DNA of 64,000 bases from Diphasiastrum complanatum (GCA_029204225.1 CM055092.1:83424976-83488975); one strand, 5' to 3'; counted from the stretch's first letter, positions 47,891 to 59,063 are shown. Numbers and translations are program-made. The notes: a model not told the origin generated them from the sequence alone.

Positions 47891-48950
47891 CAAATGACCA
47901 AGCCTTTTATGACACAGTTCAGTTTGCAATGGAATGGACGAGATAACTTCATGTTGCCCCCTAATTGTAGCATTCAACCTGTACAATTTAGTGTTGGAAT
48001 CCCTTATACCATCCGCGATGACTTTAAACTTTTGATTCACATCAAAGCAACGATCATGAGAAAATTCTACTTTTAACTTTTGATCAGTAACAACATCAAC
48101 AGAAAGTAGATTTTTTTTCAAACCTGGTACATAAAGTACCTCCTTGATCATCTTGCTTTTGCCATTAGGTAGTTGGATGAAAATGGTGACTATCTCCTTG
48201 ATCTTGCACACATCACCATTTGCTTGTGAAACAGACATTCCATTATCCAACTCTCTCAAGCTGCTGAACCAATCTTTGTTTCTTGTCATGTGTCTTGTGG
48301 CTCCTGAGTCAATGTACCACACTTGATCATCTTGATTAGATGACAATGCTGATATGAAGATGCTAGAGTCTTCATTCTCACCTTCGTCGACAAGGTTACC
48401 TGCTTGCGTTGGTTTTCCCTTGCCTGATTTTGCCAAGAATTTCCGACATTTGCTCTTCCAATGGCCCTTTTTGTCGCAATGGAAGCATTTGCCCTTCTTC
48501 TTGGTCTTGCTGGATGATCCCTCATCCTTCTAAGCCTTGGCAAATTGTTGCTTAGACTTTTACTTGACCTTGCCTTTGCCTTGTTTTTGGTGTGTCGCAA
48601 GTGCCTGATCGTCAGTATTTTGACATCTAGCCTTCACCATTTTTTGTCATTTCTCCTCCTACAACAAGATTCCTATGAGCTCATCTTGGAAATCTTTCTC
48701 TTGATGCTATTCCACTCACGAACATCTAATAAGATTCTGCAATGCCGCACAATGCATTGTGCACCAGCTCAACATCATGTATGCGCTCACCAATAGAATG
48801 CAAATCATCCCTCATTGTCCTGATTTTGGTCATGTATGTCTGGATGTGCTCTCCTTGTTCCATTCGGGCACTTTTAGCTTTCACTTCGGAAAAATAATCC
48901 TTGATTCTCAGTTCATCTATTCCATATTTGCACACATCTTAGAATAGCTT
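47891..48950 (-). pseudogene. copia gag-protease fragment
   Basis: From 48935 downward: Gag 'FSEVKAKSARMEQGEHIQTY', 'SIGERIHDVELVHNALCG'; then Lys-rich stretch with a zinc knuckle around 48,450-48,500; then 'VWYIDSGATRHMTRNKDWFS' and 'EVLYVPGLKKNLLSVDVVTD' (open at 47837-48436), ending near the pre-integrase 'LCHKRLGHL'. The protease D-S-G is intact. The rest was cut off by the L1 LTR at 47890. Confidence 0.82.
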
Positions 48951-49085
48951 ATATTACAACTTTAAGGAGGATATTTAGATTAATCCATCATTGGAATCGT
49001 ATGTTCTACAAATGTTACATGCTACATCTAGAAATGTCTACTTTTTTCCATTCATGCAGCGCCCACTTTTACATTGGGTAAATGA
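48925..49085. repeat. repeat copy, inverted relative to 58095-58262
   Basis: About 160 bases including 'catcttagaatagcttatat', 'tacaactttaaggagg' and 'acatgctacatctagaaatg' match 58095-58262 as reverse complement. The left end overlaps the gag fragment, the right end is in spacer. Identity is high by eye, with a few substitutions and short indels. Confidence 0.8.
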
Positions 49086-49319
49086 GCCCTCCATTAAGGT
49101 GAATGAGGCCTCCATTAAAGTCCAAGCTACCTCAAAAGTCGAGACTACCTTTACACTTTATTCTTTAACAATTTATCCTTTAACGTTTGACTTTATTCTA
49201 GACTCCATTGACAAACCTCAACACATAGTATTGGTGAAAAGATGTTTAACAAAAAAGAACTAGATGGATAAACTAGGAATCAGAGAAAACTCACAGCTCA
49301 TCTGTAACTGTAACCATAT

Positions 49320-49500
49320 GTAGCCATAGCAGGAATCAAGAAAACGTGCAACAGAACCTAGGCATTAGCTATTCCTCACCTCCAGTAGCATCGTGTGTAC
49401 AGAACAATGAGCCCTTTGAAATGAATTCAGGTGAACATGGATGTTACCAAGTCATTTGAATGCTTTGAAGCAAAACCATCGTTTCACGTTCCATTACACC
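49320..49500. repeat. direct repeat copy 1 (partner 49694-49880)
   Basis: Shared blocks: 'gccata.cag.gatca.aaaac', 'cctcacctc', 'gaattcagg.gaacatggatg', 'ccatttcaa.gct.caaag.aaaac'. Offset is about 375-381 bases. The minus strand of copy 2 keeps an open piece ('LKWLDNIRVCLNSSADTQAL') but no gene could be assembled. Confidence 0.6.
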
Positions 49501-49693
49501 ACTCTTAACTTCTTTCATCATAATCAGCTCCATGAACCCTTAGAGAGTATAATTGTAAAGGTAGACGAATCATGAACAAAAAGGGACAGCTAAAGAAGGA
49601 AAGGAAACCAAATCAAAGCACACTTTTTGTGCCCCAGCTAGCAGCAGGATCAGAAAACTTGCAAAAAACCCAGGAAACAGCGAGCAAGCAGTT

Positions 49694-49880
49694 GCCATAA
49701 CAGGGATCATAAAACTTGTGGAGACCATGCAAAACCAGTGAACAGGAAAACTTTCCTCACCTCTAGGAATATTGTTCGTACGAAAGAGCCTGAGTATCTG
49801 CAGATGAATTCAGGCAAACACGGATGTTATCAAGCCATTTCAAGGCTCCAAAGTAAAACTACAGGTTGGGAGTCCATTAC
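49694..49880. repeat. direct repeat copy 2
   Basis: Partner of 49320-49500. The two may be duplicated exons with flanks of an unknown host gene, or part of an unclassified transposon. Bases 49,900-50,860 hold no recognised gene. Confidence 0.55.
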
Positions 49881-50863
49881 GCCACCCTTTATTCCATTGT
49901 GATTACTTGTCTGAAGCCTTGACTACAAACATAGATGGGTAGAAAAAGAATCCATAGTGTTGAAGGGTGCCATCTGGGAATACCGGCACAACCTCTTCAA
50001 AGGCAAACAAAGACAAGTTAATGCTTAGACGTTGAAGACATGCCACATTTTCACTCTTGCTAGATTATTATAAATAACCTTTAGAAAGCAAAAGTGCAGG
50101 TGAACGAGAAATCATGAAGGATTCCTGTGAATTTCCCTCCCTGCAAAAAACAAAGGCATTATCATGGCTTTGAGTAAAATTTGCCTAATCCAATGCGAAA
50201 TAGTTCAAAGCTTGAGATTGTGAAGGACACTGTATTTGTATGCGGGCTCTTGGATGCAAAGCATTTGCCCACATGCATCCTTTTTGGCTTAAAAATCAAG
50301 GATGTGGGAGAGCTTTGGAGGTGGACAGCTTCTTACACTGAGCAGTGCATATGGTTCCAGGATTTGCATAATAACTGTTTCGGGATGTGCTAATTTTGGG
50401 CTCAGCCTATTGTTACCGAAGGATGGATTTGAACTCTGTGCAGCTTGTCTCTAGGTTATAATAATTGTTATAATAATTGTTGGATGTGCTCACTGCATGT
50501 GTTGAGGCTAAGAGTCCCGATAATTTCAACACCTAATAAATGAACAAGAGTTTCAGAAGATTTCGAACAAAGAGAACCAACCCTAATTCTTAAACAAGAA
50601 AAATACGTGACACTCCTTTAAAAACGTGAGACACAAAAGATTTCAAGTAAGCATTTAAATGAAAATGATAGACTTTGCCGTGGGCAACGCCAAAAAACGT
50701 AAAACCATTGAGGCAATCCGGATCGTCCGCAATCTGGTTTTGAGCTTCTATCAAAGATTGAACTAGTCACATTGCAGCATGTGACAGATGCAGCTGGCCT
50801 GCTGATCGCTTGTCTTCTATTTAACTAATCATGATATTTCACGCGGTCCTCCCCGATGATGAA

Positions 50864-51319
50864 CTACTTGAATCCATCGATGCATAACGTTAATGAAGTT
50901 TGAGCCTCAACGACATCTTCTTCTGCAAGAAGTACTGCCTGTATTGCTGCCGTGGCCTTTGCTGCAGCCTTGTCAAAAACTAGCTTTAGCGCATCAGCTC
51001 GAGCCCTGAGCATTTTGGCAGCCTTCTTTGCGCATTTTGCCGTAGTGTACGCAGCAGCAGCATAATTTTCCAAAGAAAGTAGTGTAGCAGCATCCATTCC
51101 TATCACAATAGTGGACGGACCTTGACCTGTTGCATTTTGTGAAAGCATCACAGTATAGGGATCTATAGGCTATTTCTTTTCTGCGTGGGCTGAATTCTGT
51201 GACAAAGAATGAGGAAATTCTTCCATACCCACATTTCCATAAGTTGTGGCTTCCTCACGTTTCTGACAAACACGACACACATACAACGCTGCATGTTGGC
51301 ATTTGCAGCAGACGAGCAT
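50864..51319 (-). pseudogene. unrecognised Cys/Ala-rich frame with one TAG
   Basis: One minus-strand frame begins MLVCCKCQHAALYVCRVCQK (ATG at 51319), with two Cys pairs (C-x-C/C-x2-C ... C-x2-C), runs 49 codons to a TAG at 51172-51170, and continues in the same frame through PIDPYTV into an Ala-rich helix-forming segment ('LSLENYAAAAYTTAKCAKKA', 'ALKLVFDKAAAKATAAIQAV') that ends at 50864. Either a gene with one nonsense mutation, or two small frames. A possible AG acceptor ('caacactag') precedes the first ATG, so an upstream exon is possible. No family recognised; the codon usage is not repeat-like. Confidence 0.45.
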
Positions 51320-51458
51320 TCTACGAACATTCTAGTGTTGTGCTGAATTTTCTCAGTCCCCCAAACGCTTGAAATGATCCATCATCGTTGCCCAGCACCA
51401 CCTTCGAGAGAAATCGGCAAGGAGCAAGGAGCAAGGAGAAATCGGTTGGGAGAGAGAG

Positions 51459-52102
51459 TGAAAGGTTTCAGATCCTTAAGATCCAATCTACTTGAATGAT
51501 CTTTGGTTAGAAAGAGAAATACACTACCAATTTCACCAATGTAGAAAAATCAGCATCTACACACAATTTGAGATGCAAACACTAATAGAACTTGATCAAA
51601 CTTGAATGAAATGATTATGTAATGTTGTTGTCCGTACAAAACCAGCAAGCTACTGTATTTCACACGTGTGGATCCCAAAATAGCAAATATAGATCATTCT
51701 ACACATAGAATTGCAAGCAATCACCAAGATAGTGCACCAATGGATAGTAGAACCCAAGAGAACCATGTATAAGCATGAAATGTAAGAAGAGAGAAGATGA
51801 CTCTCTCCACGAATTACATCCTTTTATAGCAGGTCCAAACCCTATTTGGCCACTTGGCTTTCCCACCAAAATGCTAACCCTATCACTTTTGGGTCTAGAT
51901 TCAATGTACCCAACTTATTCAAATTGAATCTACTCAAACTCGCATTCTATCTTTCCCACACTTTCAAAAAGTGTTTATTCAAATGAAATTTAGACTAATG
52001 AACTTTGAAAAGTCAACCTCTAAGTCTAAAACAAGTTTTGGCCTCAATATGCCAAATATGGAAATATTGCAAAATGTGATGAAACTAGTTGAATCTTTCA
52101 CA
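51459..52102 (-). repeat. 3' LTR of the 52-kb copia (family L3)
   Basis: On the minus strand TGTGAAAGATTC ... AACCTTTCA, 644 bases, directly after the polypurine tract gaagagggag. A TATA-like 'ctataaaagg' lies near 51,822-51,830 and 'ttcacacgtgtgg' near 51659. Its 5' partner is not in the window. Confidence 0.85.
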
Positions 52103-53303
52103 CTCCCTCTTCAACTAGTTTTAGCATAGACTTTGATAATACTCCAAGTGAAGTCCTATTCTTCATGAACAAGTCTTTTCCTAATGCTTTGGTGAAGATA
52201 TCAGCTACACATTCCCTTGAAGACACATGTTGAAGCTCCACCTCCTTTGCAATGACTCGCTCCCTCACAAAATGATATTGTATCTCAATATGCTTGCTCA
52301 TCGCATGAAAGATAGGATTGGATGCCATTCTTGGGGCTGATTGATTGTCACAAAAGATGATTGGGCTCTCTGAAAAATCCAGCAAGTGAAGATCCTTGAT
52401 CATCCTTTTGATCCATACCATCTCCTTTGTGCAATGTGTAAGAGCTTTGTACTCGGCCTCACTAGATGACAATGAGATAGTCGCTTGTTTCTTTGACATC
52501 CATGATATAGCTCCATCACCTATGAAAATACAATAAGAACTAATGGATTTCCTATCCATTACATCTCCAACATAGTCCGAATCTGAAACTCCAAAAAGAT
52601 TAGGTGATGATCCCTCATACAATATGCCAAAATCTCGAGTTCCAATGATGTACCTCAAAACTTGCTTTTCTAGCTTCCAATGCTCCTCGCTAGGATCTTG
52701 CATGACTTGACTCAATCTTCCAACACAATAGCTTAGATCAGGTCTAGTAATGTCTAGATAGATGAGTGAACCAACTAGCTTCTTATAGAGAGTAATGTCC
52801 TTGAAGGATCTTTCATTACCTTTTATAGTTAGCTTTACATGAGACTCCATAGGTGTATCAATGGCTTTTGCATCTACCATATGAAATCTTTCTAGAATAG
52901 AATTACCATACTTCTCTTGACAAATGAAAGTAGATTGAGAAGATCTAATGACTTCTATTCCTAAAATGTAATGCAAATTACCAAGATCATGCACCTCAAA
53001 CTCCTTCTGAAGAGCATTCTTGATATCCTCCACATCTTGATTGTCTCCACCACTCAAGATGATATCATCCACATAGATTAGCAAGATGGTAACATCATTT
53101 CCAGCAAACCTATAATAAAGTGAATGATTATACTCACTCATAACGAAGCCTTGAGAGAGTAAAAAAGTGTTAAGCTTAGCATACCAACTCCTTGGTGCTT
53201 GCTTAAGGCCATACAAACTCTTTTGTAGAAGACACACATGACTTTGTTGATGAGATGTAGCTCTCGGGTTGCTCCATGTATACTTCCTCCTCAAGATCAC
53301 CAT
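52098..53303 (-). pseudogene. copia RT (second part) and RNase H
   Basis: After a frameshift near 53,240 the frame gives 'HVCLLQKSLYGLKQAPRSWY', motif C 'LLIYVDDIILS' (53064-53075 codes YVDD), 'HYILGIEVI', 'SLIYLDITRPDLSYCVGRLS', RNase H 'GVSDSDYVGDVMDRKS', 'LSSSEAEYKALTHCTKE', 'FCDNQSAPRMASNPIFHAMS', and the pol end 'ECVADIFTKALGK' ... 'SMLKLVEEGV'. The TGA stop (52100-52098) lies within the first five bases of the 3' LTR. RT and RNase H acidic residues are all kept. Confidence 0.88.
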
Positions 53304-53547
53304 TCAAGAATGCATTTGAAATGTCCATTTGCCATAGATCCCATCCATAAAGTGTAGCAAGTGAAATGATGACTCGAATGCTTACCATCTTTGCAAAGGT
53401 CTCATCATAGTCAATTCCTTGTTGTTGAGCATATCCTTTTGCCACTAACCTTGCCTTGTACTTGTTGATAGATCCGTCTTGGTTTGTCTTCACCTTGAAG
53501 ATCCATTTGCATCCAATAGCTTTCTTGTCCTTAGGCAACTCCACCAA
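53203..53547 (-). pseudogene. copia RT, first part
   Basis: Same frame as the upstream gag-integrase but separated by a TAG. Text: 'VELPKDKKAIGCKWIFKVKT', 'ARLVAKGYAQQQGIDYDETF' (the usual PVA before KMVS is missing), motif A 'LWQMDISNAFLNGDLEEEVY'. It leaves frame after 'ESYISSTKS' by a small indel near 53,240. Confidence 0.88.
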
Positions 53548-53550
53548 TCT

Positions 53551-56025
53551 CTATGTTCCATTCTTCATAAGAGCTTGATACTCAAGATCCATTGCTTGGA
53601 TCCACTCCTCTGTTTTCCTTGCTTGATCTACACTTGTAGGCTCATCCAAAGAGGTTAGAAAAGCAACATAATTTCCAGAAACTACTTGCTTACCCTTTTG
53701 ATCATATGTGAGCCTTGAAGGTACTTGTCTTTCTCTTGATGTTCTCCTTGGCTTTTGACTTGATGAAGGTCCATCATCACCACCATCCAAAGTAGGATCC
53801 TTCTCATCAACATCAAGAATGTTAGAACCATCTACTTTACCATCAATCATGCTTGAAGACACCTTTGGAATGTTTCCCTCATCAAAAATGACATCTCTAC
53901 CAACAATCACTTTGTTAGTAGAAGGAATGTAAACCTTGTAGGCTTTACTCACCTCACTATATCCAACAAAAATACTTCTTCTTGAAGATGGATACTCCTT
54001 GGTCCTATCATCAAGAGTAATGTTGACATAGCATGTGCATCCAAAGGTTCTTAGAAAGTTGACACTCGGCCTCTTCTTGAATAGCATCTCAAAAGATGTC
54101 CTTCCATCCAAAATAGCACTCGGCCACCTATTGCACAAGAAATTGGCACACAACAAAGCTTGATCCCAAAATGGTTTGTCAAGATTAGCACTTAACCTCA
54201 TAACTTTAGCACTTTCACATAAAGTCCTATTCTTCCTTTCATCCATTCCATTTTGTTGTGGGGTCCTTGATGTTGTATACTCCCTCTTGATCCCATGCTC
54301 ATCACAAAAGGCCTTGAACTTGTTAGATATGTACTCACCACCATTGTCACCTCTCAAGCACTTGATCTTTGTGGAGAATTGGTTCTCCCTTGCATTCTTG
54401 AACTTGACAAAGACATCATACACTTCATCATTGCTCTTTAGTAGATAGATCCAACAAAATCTACTAGAATCATCAATGAATGTTACATACATCTTAGCTC
54501 CACTATTGCTAATTGTAGTAAATCCATGAATATCCGAATGTACAAGTTGAAAAGGCTTTGTAGATCTAGAAATAGATCTAGTATAAGGTAGTCTATGTGA
54601 CTTAGACAAAGCACAAGACTCACAAACATGCTTGTCATTACTTAAGGAACTTGGAAGACCAATCACAACCTTATTCCTTGCCATTACCTCCAATGACTTG
54701 AAGTTGAGGTGTCCCATCCTTTTGTGCCAAACCTCTTGAATAGAAATTTGCTCCCTTGCAGCACATCCAACTTGGTTAGCAATAACACAAGCATCAAGTT
54801 TGAACAACTTCCCTTGTCTTTTACCTTTTCCAATCAAGACATCTTTCCTTTTGATCAAACAAGCATCTCCATCAAACTCCACCTTGAGGCCCTTACTTAG
54901 CATTTGACTCACACTAAGCAAATTCTTGATAATAGATGAAATAAACAAGACATCCTCCAAATGAACATTCCTATTTGTAGAGAGAGAAATAGGAATTGTG
55001 CCAATCCCTTTGATTGCACACTCACCATCATTGGCCGTGTAGATCACCCTCTTGTCATCTCCATATGCCAACAAAGAAGTGAAGTACTCTTTGTGAAAGG
55101 TCATGTGTGAACTTGCTCCACTATCAATCCACCAAGGATCTAGATCTCCATCATTAGCAAGCATACATGAAGACATCACAAAAGCATCATCATTTGCATC
55201 TTGCACATCCAAACCATCCTCATCAAGAGTAATATTACCTTGCTTGTCTCCTTGATCTCTCTTCTTCTTGTAGCACTCACTTGCAAAGTGTCCTTTGATG
55301 CCACAATAAAAGCACTTGAGCTTTGAACTATCCTTCTTTTTGCCACTTGAAGAAGCATCCACTTGATCTTGCCCTTTAGACCACTTGCTTTTGGTTTTGC
55401 CCTTTGTGAACATAGCATCCTCTTGAAGTGTCGATGTAGATCCACCTCTTGCTTGAAGCCTATATTCCTCATTGATCAAGATCTCTTGAAGATCCATCAA
55501 ACTTGGCAAAGTCTTTTGAATAGCAATACTTTGAACAATGTTAGCATGAGCATCCAACAAGCCATTAAGAATCACTTGAATAAGCTCTCCTTCCTTAATG
55601 CTTTCATCTATGCAAGCTAACTCATCATTCAATGCTTTCATTCTCAAAACAAAAGTACTTGGACTTTCTTCATTCTTTTGCAAACAAGAAAAGATTTGTC
55701 TTCTTAGAGTCAACACTCTAGAAGTAGACTTGGATTCATAAAGCTTCTTCAATGAATTCCAAGCTTCCAAAGATGATGTGCACTTACCAACTTCCTTGAG
55801 AAGTTCATTGGTAACATTCATCTTTATCATGTGTAGAGCCTTCTTGGCCCTCTTGTCATACCTCAATTGATCTTGTTGTGTTGCTGGTCTCTCCTCCAAA
55901 CCTACAACAATATCCAAAACATCATTCATCTCAAGAAGTGACTCCATCCTCACTTTCCATAATGAATAGCTACTTGAGGTAAGCCTATCATTGGCTTCCA
56001 ACATGACTCCAATTGAGGTTGCCAT
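53551..56025 (-). CDS. copia Gag-protease-integrase, 824 codons
   Basis: ATG at 56025. Gag: 'MATSIGVMLEANDRLTSSSY', 'HMIKMNVTNELLKEVGKC'; zinc knuckle CFYCGIKGHFASEC; protease WWIDSGASSHMT; 'DVLFISSIIKNLLSVSQ'; pre-integrase 'VWHKRMGHLNFKSLEVMA' with zinc pair CESC; integrase core with Asp in 'FIDDSSRFCW', Asp in 'LRGDNGGEYIS' and Glu in 'NGMDERKNRTL'; C-terminal 'RTFGCTCYVNITL' and 'KAYKVYIPS'. It stops at TAG 53553-53551 inside 'MKNGT*RLVELP', where relatives have Trp, so one G-to-A change made the stop. The first 824 residues could still be made as a truncated product. Confidence 0.9.
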   Translation of the reverse strand: MATSIGVMLEANDRLTSSSYSLWKVRMESLLEMNDVLDIVVGLEERPATQQDQLRYDKRAKKALHMIKMNVTNELLKEVGKCTSSLEAWNSLKKLYESKSTSRVLTLRRQIFSCLQKNEESPSTFVLRMKALNDELACIDESIKEGELIQVILNGLLDAHANIVQSIAIQKTLPSLMDLQEILINEEYRLQARGGSTSTLQEDAMFTKGKTKSKWSKGQDQVDASSSGKKKDSSKLKCFYCGIKGHFASECYKKKRDQGDKQGNITLDEDGLDVQDANDDAFVMSSCMLANDGDLDPWWIDSGASSHMTFHKEYFTSLLAYGDDKRVIYTANDGECAIKGIGTIPISLSTNRNVHLEDVLFISSIIKNLLSVSQMLSKGLKVEFDGDACLIKRKDVLIGKGKRQGKLFKLDACVIANQVGCAAREQISIQEVWHKRMGHLNFKSLEVMARNKVVIGLPSSLSNDKHVCESCALSKSHRLPYTRSISRSTKPFQLVHSDIHGFTTISNSGAKMYVTFIDDSSRFCWIYLLKSNDEVYDVFVKFKNARENQFSTKIKCLRGDNGGEYISNKFKAFCDEHGIKREYTTSRTPQQNGMDERKNRTLCESAKVMRLSANLDKPFWDQALLCANFLCNRWPSAILDGRTSFEMLFKKRPSVNFLRTFGCTCYVNITLDDRTKEYPSSRRSIFVGYSEVSKAYKVYIPSTNKVIVGRDVIFDEGNIPKVSSSMIDGKVDGSNILDVDEKDPTLDGGDDGPSSSQKPRRTSRERQVPSRLTYDQKGKQVVSGNYVAFLTSLDEPTSVDQARKTEEWIQAMDLEYQALMKNGT

Positions 56026-56414
56026 GTAGCAATGACCTGATCTTCTCTTTCAACTTGTTTCAATGCACAAAGCACTCCTTTGAACAACAACAAATGCTTT
56101 CCAAAGAAATCACCAAGATTTGAAACTATCTCACAAATTCTCTTCTAGCACTTATCCAAGCAAATCAACACATAGAATCATGGAATCTTGATCAACCTAT
56201 GATCTATCCTCAATCTAATGACTTTTGCCACTTCCTAAGATTGAAACACACTCAAATGAAGTCCAGCAACCTCACTCTCTAGAGATCCAATCCAAATTAG
56301 GGTTTTGACAAAATCACAAAAAATTGACTATTCCAAATCTACATGCAAATGCTAAAAATTTGATATGCAATCTATAGCAATCTAGAAGTATTCTTGATTT
56401 CATAGATTGTTTTT

Positions 56415-57440
56415 AATCTCTCTTAACACTTCATTGATTACATTCATTTTAATGAAATGAAGGGCTATTCTGGTTCTTTTGTGAAATGATGCAGCTTCAT
56501 TAGGTGCAATAGGTTCTTCTTCAGCTCCACTCACAATGTCTATGAGAAATTGGCAAAAATCTAGCTTGGTATTTTTTATGATAGAAGTTTGTAAGTGAAT
56601 CTCACATGTGTGGAGGATGTTCCCACGTGTGGAGAATTGTAAAGTAAATCAAAATGTTTGATATAGGGGTCTCATAGAATTTCATAGTCAAGCATTTAGG
56701 TGTAGGATATTGATAGGGTCAAATTTGGCATAGATGGCAAATTATCCATTTCCACTTGTAATGCCAATATTGAGCCAAAATAGAGCCAAACTTGTGCCAA
56801 TTAGAGTGTAGACAAGTGTCATGCTTTTGTTTGATGAAGCTTAAGAGGTCCAATAGGATTTAGAGGTGGAACCTTGTGAGGTCCAATAGAAAATTGAGGT
56901 GTGCTTGAATATAGTCCAATAGAATTTAGAGGTGCATGGATCAATGGTCCAATAGGATTAAGAGGTGAAAAAGTGTGATCCAATCATAGTTAAGCATAGT
57001 GGTATCTCATGAATCTATTAGTATCATTGTACTCCTCCTTTTGGATCTAATTGATTTTGAGATTGAGTGGATTTTGAGTGTCATTGAATTTCTAGCTTTC
57101 TCTCTCTACCCAAGAGCTCATGATGGTTTTTCTCTCTCTCTACCCGAGGAGAGCAGCTTGTTTTTACTTAGAATACTTTTGGAACACTTCCCACACGTGT
57201 GAGTGAGAGTTGGAAGTGATTGAATGCATGTAGTAGTGTGTTTCTGCCATAGAATCAAAGATAGATCTTGAATCTCAATCTAGTCTTGATCTTGGTGCAT
57301 CTACACACCTTAGGAGATCACAAGTACATGTAGTGGACAATCCACACGTGTGAAATTCAACAATGTCTATCTCTCCCTCGAGTTTCAAAGAGCTGAAAAA
57401 CTCTCTAGGAACTTACTTTCAACTCAAACACAGTAATTTG
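56415..57440 (-). pseudogene. copia gag fragment split by an LTR
   Basis: Minus-strand text joins across the insertion: 'FSSLKLEGEIDIV' (57,430-57,363) and 'SGAEEEPIAPNEAASFHKRT', 'RIALHFIKMNVINEVLREIK' (56,542-56,415). The two halves are in frame once the LTR at 56543-57362 and one target copy are ignored. The 57,440-57,800 stretch is probably its leader. Confidence 0.75.
56543..57362 (+). repeat. solo LTR with L1-like 3' two thirds
   Basis: TGAGAAATTGGC ... GAAATTCAACA, 820 bases. From about 56,660 it follows L1 ('gatataggggtct', 'agcattt/ctaggtgtaggat'). Its first 115 bases differ and start with 'aattggcaaaaatctagctt', like family L4. The 7-base atgtcta is directly repeated at 56536-56542 and 57363-57369. 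No internal region is left. Confidence 0.8.
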
Positions 57441-59060
57441 TGTGAAATGAAAAGTCTAAGACCTCAAAATACTCACTTATATCCGATTCTACTTGATTGA
57501 CAGTGAAAATTGATGAAATTGGTGAAAACAACTGATGTGTGCTCACTTTGGCGTATCCCACGAGTTGAGTACTCTCTCAAACTCTCTGATTGCCTAAAAT
57601 TCTTCTAGAAACAAATCAATTTAATTTAGATACTCAAGCAACACATTCTACTCTTCAATACCTATCCAACAAGCTATAGAACATCAAATTTGGATCAATC
57701 CTTGAGAAGTAGCACTCAATAAATGAATATCTCACATGTACAGCTCTAACTCCAAAACTCCGCTAGTTCCAGATTAATCAAAATAATCTAAGAGAGTTCG
57801 TCTATTTCATACTGGATAGTTTTACCTTTGCACACATACAAGATTTTTTTTCAAAATCAATGCAACTGGCTGATTCCTCGAAAGACTTATTCCTATCTTT
57901 TCTTCCCCCCTTTAAAAAGAAATTCATAATTTTGATTTAAAAGTTCCCAGGAGACAATGTATAAGATATCAAGATGCCATCATCACTTCATGACTTGATC
58001 ATGAATGAGTGATATAATGATATTCCAATAGCTTCATTTCCATTAGCAAAACCAGCCAAATATGCTAGTACAACTCCAACATCAAAATGATACAAAAAGT
58101 GGGCGTGGCATGAATGGAAAAATTAGACATTTCTAGATGTAGCATGTAACATTTGTAGAATATACGATTCCACATATCAATGATGAATCAATGTAAATAT
58201 CCTCCTTAAAGTTGTAATATAAGCTATTCTAAGATGTTGTGTGCAAATATGGAATAGTTGAATTGAGAAACTTTGGCTCCTTATGATCAGTGGTTAAATA
58301 ACTAAGAGGTTGCAACTTTCCTGCTCACTTCTTTTAGCATAAAAATTATGTATGGATTGTGCTCAGATGATAAAGAGTTAATCTCAACAGACATCAATTA
58401 AGTGCAATGTTTAATCTAGAAGGTGAATACATATTTAACCTCAATGTTAGGTTCACTTTTGGTAGCCTGTTTTTGATACTTAAATGTCATATTGTAATTA
58501 GTAGCCTATGGACAAAGTTTTAGTATCCACAATTTTTTACTTTTAGTTTGTTTTTGGCTGACTTGCTAATGATTTTGTTGTCTCTATCAATCAAATGTTG
58601 TCTATGTCAGTCTTGAGTATTCACATGCTTCATGACAAAAGACCTATGACTTGAAGATAATATTGGATACTCGTTGAGCAGTCTAGGTTTAGGTTGGTAG
58701 GCTAGGTAATAAGTTTGTTGTTGCATAGACGTCTGTGAAAATATCAATGTTAAAAACTATGACAGGAGTATGTGGCTACAACTTTTCAGTGTCACAGAAA
58801 CATGGAAAAGGAAAGAAAATGTAGACAAAAATAGAGACAAAACTCTACATGGAAGACTATATTAACTTCATCTCACTTGCATTCACGTTCTTAGAAATAT
58901 ATGTACAAAAATGCTCTACCTCCTACAAATCAGCCACCCTACTTTGCCTACAGATTTCTTACAAATCTGCTACTATTAATATGCTAATCTACTATCCGCT
59001 ACAATAGTAGGTGAGGCCATATGGGTGCCCAAATGGCCATCATGACAAGCTGCTAAATTT
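57440..59060. other. spacer without recognised gene
   Basis: Contains the inverted copy at 58095-58262. No other conserved coding content was found; 58,440-59,040 is AT-rich spacer. Confidence 0.4.
58095..58262. repeat. repeat copy, inverted relative to 48925-49085
   Basis: Reverse complement of 48925-49085 over about 160 bases. Its two ends fall in unrelated spacer, so the unit may be a short dispersed repeat. Confidence 0.8.
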
Positions 59061-59063
59061 GTC

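Larger units (their letters stand above)
51459..56410 (-). mobile_element. nearly complete copia element (5' truncated)
   Basis: Order on the minus strand: leader (56,410-56,026), gag-protease-integrase (56025-53551), RT start (53547-53203), RT-RNase H (53303-52098), polypurine tract and 3' LTR (52102-51459). The 5' LTR and PBS are missing; at about 56,410 it meets another element's gag. One nonsense codon and one frameshift are the main coding defects, so it is the best-preserved pol in the window. Confidence 0.9.

Noticed and set aside
49694-49880. Possible duplicated exons of a host gene ('LKWLDNIRVCLNSSADTQAL')
   Set aside because: The open piece is short, the partner copy is interrupted, and flanking exons could not be found.
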